This document shows, piece by piece, positions 7,426-9,544 of a stretch of DNA of 9,544 nucleotides. Under the pieces are notes generated by a model. That model was given only the letters and a program-made list of their open reading frames with translations. It did not search any database and was not told where the DNA came from. How positions within the stretch are numbered: the stretch's first letter is position 1; every line of letters begins with the position of its first letter. Position numbers and translations under genes: made by a program. Source of the stretch: UBA3064 sp016868095 (GTDB lineage: Bacteria > Pseudomonadota > Gammaproteobacteria > Burkholderiales > Burkholderiaceae_E); the NCBI GenBank assembly GCA_041175665.1, contig JBEDEM010000091.1, positions 1 through 9,544 of the forward strand, in the 5' to 3' direction.

Positions 7426-7617
7426 CGAGGCATCTGTAATCGGACCCTCGACCCAGCGGCTTCGATCACCTTCGAGTGCAGCATGCCAGACCCTGTCGCT
7501 TGATAACAGCGTCTTCCAGTCAGATCCGCTTAAATGTCCGACCGAGAGTGGCGGCAGTCCATCTCGGGCGGGTTCATGGGGAACCGCGCGGGGATCCCCA
7601 ACGCGGCTCTTACTCAG
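7426..7617 (-). other. In-frame N-terminal coding extension of the Nudix gene without ATG/GTG/TTG
   Basis: The Nudix frame stays open upstream of GTG 7425 to a TAA at 7678-7680. It reads family-like protein: DGLPPLSVGHL, then SSDRVWHAALEGD, then WVEGPITDAS running straight into VLIAL. NudL-type proteins normally have some 30-60 residues before this strand. No ATG, GTG or TTG occurs in frame. The nearest candidate is CTG at 7615-7617, which overlaps the rplS TGA stop as CTGA, with AAAGGCGAG just upstream as a possible ribosome site; CTG at 7555-7557 is another. The coding content looks real, the exact start is unknown. Confidence 0.6.
7584..7606. other. Strong palindrome just after the rplS stop
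   Basis: CCGCG (7584-7588) and CGCGG (7602-7606) flank the perfect palindrome GGGGATCCCC (7590-7599). It lies 8 bases downstream of the rplS stop on the minus strand. In RNA it could fold as a GC-rich hairpin that protects the rplS 3' end or attenuates readthrough into the Nudix gene. No U-tract follows, so it is not a standard terminator. Confidence 0.35.
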
Positions 7618-8000
7618 CTGCTCGCCTTTGCGGCAACCGGCGCACGGCCGGGCAACTTTTCTTTGATTCGAGCCGATTTACCTGAACGGCTCCGCAGGTA
7701 GTAGAGCTTGGCCCGACGTACATCGCCGCGTCGCTTAATTTCAATTGAAGCGATTAAAGGTGAGTAGGTCTGAAAGGTACGTTCAACGCCCTCGCCTGAG
7801 GAGATCTTCCGCACGATAAACGAGGAATTCAAACCGCGGTTACGCTTTGCGATCACCACGCCCTCATAGGCCTGAACACGCTTGCGATTTCCTTCCACAA
7901 CATTCACGCTCACAATGACTGTATCCCCAGGCGAAAACGGAGGAATCGTCTTCCCGAGGCGAGCAATTTCCTCTTGCTCGAGCTGCTTAATCAAGTCCAT
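7614..8000 (-). CDS. rplS: 50S ribosomal protein L19 (bL19)
   Basis: bL19 sits at the 30S-50S interface and contributes to an intersubunit bridge. The 128-residue protein has the family hallmarks: PPFSPGDTVIVSVNVVEGN, RVQAYEGVVIAKRNRGLNSS, FIVRKISSGEGVERTF, and YSPLIASIEIKRRGDVRRAK followed by LYYLRSRSGKSARIKE. The C-terminal tail is a basic, alanine-rich extension, common in betaproteobacteria. The start ATG at 8000 is preceded by GGAG at six bases spacing (8007-8010). In E. coli, rplS is the last gene of rpsP-rimM-trmD-rplS; here it is divergent from rpsP and has its own probable promoter. The Nudix gene follows on the same strand and probably overlaps its stop. Confidence 0.98.
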   Translation of the reverse strand: MDLIKQLEQEEIARLGKTIPPFSPGDTVIVSVNVVEGNRKRVQAYEGVVIAKRNRGLNSSFIVRKISSGEGVERTFQTYSPLIASIEIKRRGDVRRAKLYYLRSRSGKSARIKEKLPGRAPVAAKASS

Positions 8001-8085
8001 TACTTTCTCCAGTCATCATTAGCGGCGCGGGTTTATTGAAGAACAGCTCGGATTTGATGGCGCGCGAAGAGGATGACAGCCCGAG

Positions 8086-8114
8086 ATTCTAACCTGGATT
8101 CGGCGCAACGCCAA
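8086..8114 (-). promoter_or_regulatory. Probable sigma70 promoter for rplS-Nudix-cobD-like unit
   Basis: On the minus strand TTGGCG (8109-8114, four of six to TTGACA) is followed after exactly 17 bases by TAGAAT (8086-8091, five of six to TATAAT). Initiation would be near 8079, giving a leader of about 79 bases before the rplS ATG. Confidence 0.55.
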
Positions 8115-8122
8115 TTCAGCGC

Positions 8123-8151
8123 TTGTCTGAAAGATGTCAAGGCGTTATACT
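8123..8151 (+). promoter_or_regulatory. Probable sigma70 promoter for rpsP-rimM-trmD
   Basis: TTGTCT (8123-8128, four of six to TTGACA) is followed after exactly 17 bases by TATACT (8146-8151, five of six to TATAAT). Initiation near 8158 leaves a leader of about 16 bases carrying the GAGGA ribosome site (8163-8167) six bases before the rpsP ATG. Its -35 box is only 8 bases from that of the opposing rplS promoter. Confidence 0.65.
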
Positions 8152-8173
8152 TTCAGGTTTCCGAGGACATCAC

Positions 8174-8437
8174 ATGGTCGTTATTCGCCTTTCGAGGGGC
8201 GGCGCTAAAAAGCGCCCGTTTTATAGCATCGTCGCAGCAAGCAAGCGCAATCGTCGAGATGGCGCCTTCATCGAGCGTCTGGGCTACTACAACCCGGTCG
8301 CCTCTGGCTCGGAGCAGGGATTACAAATCGCTCTTGACCGGGTTCACCACTGGAAGCAGCACGGTGCTGAGCTTTCGCCTGCGGTTGACCGCCTAGTAAA
8401 AACATTCGCAGCTAAACAAGCCGGCCTGGCCGCCTAA
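8174..8437 (+). CDS. rpsP: 30S ribosomal protein S16 (bS16)
   Basis: bS16 is a primary binder in the 30S body, needed for assembly. The 87-residue protein begins MVVIRLSRGGAKKRPFYSIV, the near-universal S16 N-terminus. It continues with RNRRDGAFIERLGYYNP and a helix with WKQHGAELSPAVDRLVK; length is normal. The frame is open further upstream to 8123, but ATG 8174 is fixed by homology and by GAGGA at six bases spacing. The TAA stop (8435-8437) is followed in the same frame by rimM coding sequence with no further stop. First gene of the rpsP-rimM-trmD unit. Confidence 0.98.
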   Translation: MVVIRLSRGGAKKRPFYSIVAASKRNRRDGAFIERLGYYNPVASGSEQGLQIALDRVHHWKQHGAELSPAVDRLVKTFAAKQAGLAA

Positions 8438-8503
8438 GCGATCGATTCAAATATCCCTGAAGGGGCAGCCCAAATCGATGAGGCTACCGACGATTGGGTT
8501 CCG
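8438..8503 (+). other. In-frame rimM-like coding between rpsP stop and first canonical rimM start
   Basis: These 22 codons directly follow the rpsP TAA, contain no stop, and end in TDDWVPV, running into ARILDAWGLGGWLK; RimM proteins usually start before this strand (E. coli PIVLGKMGSSYGIRGWLR). There is no ATG, GTG or TTG in the 66 bases. ATC codons occur at 8441, 8453 and 8474; the last has GAAGGGG upstream, the end of this run lying eight bases before it. Part of this stretch may belong to the RimM N-terminus through a rare start or through readthrough of the rpsP stop. Confidence 0.45.
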
Positions 8504-9118
8504 GTGGCGCGCATTCTTGATGCGTGGGGATTAGGTGGCTGGCTAAAACTCGATGTCTTCGGCGACACGCAGCGTTCGGTTCTCAGCAAAGCCAAACGTT
8601 GGCGAATTCGCCCCACACAAGCAGGTCAGGCGATCGCCAGGGAAGTAAGCGTCATGGCGTCACGGGCTCATGGAGCTTCTTGGGTTGCACAGATCGAGGC
8701 AATCGTCGACCGTGATCAGGCACTGGCTTTAAAGGGCCAGCATATTGAAATCAGACGAAGCGATTTTCCTCGCTTACCGCGTGGAGAGTATTACTGGGTG
8801 GATTTGATCGGTTGCTCTGTCTTCAATCGAGACCATGTACGTTTGGGAACGGTGCTTGCGATGGACGACCACGGCGCCCACCCGATCATGCAGATTAAGC
8901 CTTCGCTAGCAGCGACGCATGATGAGGGATCGGCCGATGATCTTGCTCGAGGAGATGCGAGCGAGAAAGCCACGCCTTCTGTTCCGAGCGAGAAAGCCAC
9001 GCTTTCTGTTCCGAGCGAAAAAGCTACTTTTTATATTCCTTTTGTTAAACACTTTGTCGATCGAGTTAACATCGAGGCCAAGCGGATTGATGTCGATTGG
9101 CATGCCGACTGGTTGTAA
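8504..9118 (+). CDS. rimM: 16S rRNA processing/ribosome maturation factor RimM
   Basis: RimM binds uS19 and helps mature the 30S head. From GTG 8504 the protein has 204 residues. The N-terminal barrel contains ARILDAWGLGGWLK, DRDQALALKGQHIEI and DFPRLPRGEYYWVDLIG (all typical). The C-terminal PRC-barrel has LGTVLAMDDHGAHPIMQI, IPFVKHFVDRV and ends in IDVDWHADWL. GTG 8504 is the first canonical start but cuts close to the first conserved strand; the frame extends back to the rpsP stop. A loop between the PRC strands is lengthened by three 9-residue repeats (SEKAT...P). RimM ends 11 bases before the trmD ATG. Confidence 0.95.
   Translation: MARILDAWGLGGWLKLDVFGDTQRSVLSKAKRWRIRPTQAGQAIAREVSVMASRAHGASWVAQIEAIVDRDQALALKGQHIEIRRSDFPRLPRGEYYWVDLIGCSVFNRDHVRLGTVLAMDDHGAHPIMQIKPSLAATHDEGSADDLARGDASEKATPSVPSEKATLSVPSEKATFYIPFVKHFVDRVNIEAKRIDVDWHADWL
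8960..9040 (+). repeat. 27-bp tandem repeat, three copies, inside rimM
   Basis: Copies at 8960-8986, 8987-9013 and 9014-9040 encode SEKATPSVP, SEKATLSVP and SEKATFYIP. Copies 1 and 2 differ at one base; copy 3 differs from copy 2 at seven. Copy 3 runs into the conserved IPFV strand of RimM (E. coli ERLVPFL), so it is likely the ancestral unit and copies 1 and 2 are added in-frame duplications. Confidence 0.9.
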
Positions 9119-9129
9119 GCGATTGGCAA

Positions 9130-9544
9130 ATGCGCTTTGACGTCTTAACGCTTTTTCCGGACATGTTTGAGGCTGTTAAGCGTTACGGTGTCAGTGGCCG
9201 AGCCTTTGCGGCAGCGATATGGCAACTGCACTGCTGGAATCCTCGCGATTTCGCCACAAGAAAAATGGGCTATATCGACGACAGGCCTTTTGGCGGCGGC
9301 CCCGGTATGGTTATGCAGGCAGCGCCATTAAGTGCATGTCTGCAGCAAGTTGACTCGCGGCTCGGAAGGCGACAGCACCGTATTCTTCTCAGTCCTACAG
9401 GCAAGCCTATTCAGCAATCGGATATCAGGCGCCTCGCCAGCTATGACGGACTAAGTCTGGTGGCTGGCCGATATGAGGGCATCGATCAGCGTTTCATCGA
9501 TCGCGACATCGACGATGACCGAACCGGGCTTCATGGTCTTGAGC
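9130..9544 (+). CDS. trmD: tRNA (guanine37-N1)-methyltransferase, 3'-truncated by the window edge
   Basis: TrmD methylates G37 of tRNAs with SAM, preventing +1 frameshifts; it is a knotted SPOUT dimer. Visible residues 1-138 include MRFDVLTLFPDMFEA, CWNPRDFATRK, DDRPFGGGPGMVM (50-62), LLSPTGKPI and GRYEGID (113-119), which match E. coli numbering. After residue 129 the frame reads DRTGLHGLE instead of the SAM-loop consensus SIGDYVLSGGE, while the +1 frame ends in GFMVLS, so a frameshift near 9510-9525 or a sequence error is possible. ATG 9130 lies 11 bases after the rimM stop with a weak ribosome site. Whether the gene is intact cannot be decided inside this window. Confidence 0.92.
   Translation, partial: MRFDVLTLFPDMFEAVKRYGVSGRAFAAAIWQLHCWNPRDFATRKMGYIDDRPFGGGPGMVMQAAPLSACLQQVDSRLGRRQHRILLSPTGKPIQQSDIRRLASYDGLSLVAGRYEGIDQRFIDRDIDDDRTGLHGLE

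Noticed and set aside
7602..7630. Another copy of the 43-bp MATE repeat near the rplS stop (GCGGCTCT and CTCGCC shared)
   Set aside because: Only short blocks agree and the spacing differs; the bases are explained by rplS and Nudix coding.
8112..8140. Perfect TTGACA on the minus strand (8135-8140) as the rplS -35 box
   Set aside because: At 17 bases spacing the -10 position holds GAATTG, which barely matches TATAAT; the TTGGCG/TAGAAT pair fits much better.

Overview
The window looks like a core-genome segment of a betaproteobacterium, most likely order Burkholderiales. GC is moderate (by eye a little above half). The evidence is the run of conserved housekeeping proteins (Orn, Ste24-type M48 peptidase, RsgA, a CobD/CbiB-family membrane protein, CoA-pyrophosphatase-type Nudix, RplS, RpsP, RimM, TrmD), whose protein features match that group. 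I see no phage, transposon, CRISPR, toxin or tRNA genes, and no stretch over 300 bases without a gene.

Left part (1-2800, + strand): the 3' part of an ArnT-like integral-membrane glycosyltransferase overlaps by one base with a complete MATE-family exporter. The exporter gene ends in a 43-bp tandem repeat array that fills the gap to the convergent orn gene. Centre (2799-5746): orn (-) is divergent from an M48 zinc metallopeptidase gene (+), which is followed after 5 bases by rsgA. The rsgA stop codon shares a CTAG palindrome with the stop of the convergent CobD/CbiB-family gene. Right-centre (5743-8000, - strand): rplS, the Nudix hydrolase and the CobD/CbiB-family gene read as one probable transcription unit. 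Right end (8174-9544, + strand): rpsP, rimM and a 3'-truncated trmD form the usual ribosome and tRNA maturation operon. Its probable promoter stands back to back with the rplS promoter.

Functionally the window is about ribosome and RNA metabolism: ribosomal proteins bS16 and bL19, the 30S maturation factors RimM and RsgA, tRNA m1G37 methylation by TrmD, and nanoRNA turnover by Orn. Envelope and housekeeping functions make up the rest.

I do not see a clear new biological system. The points worth checking are: rplS is split from rpsP-rimM-trmD and inverted relative to it; two genes (Nudix and rimM) have conserved N-terminal coding upstream of their first ATG/GTG/TTG start; three short tandem duplications (43, 21 and 27 bp) sit at or near the 3' ends of three genes; and the trmD reading frame departs from the family consensus in the last 40 bases.
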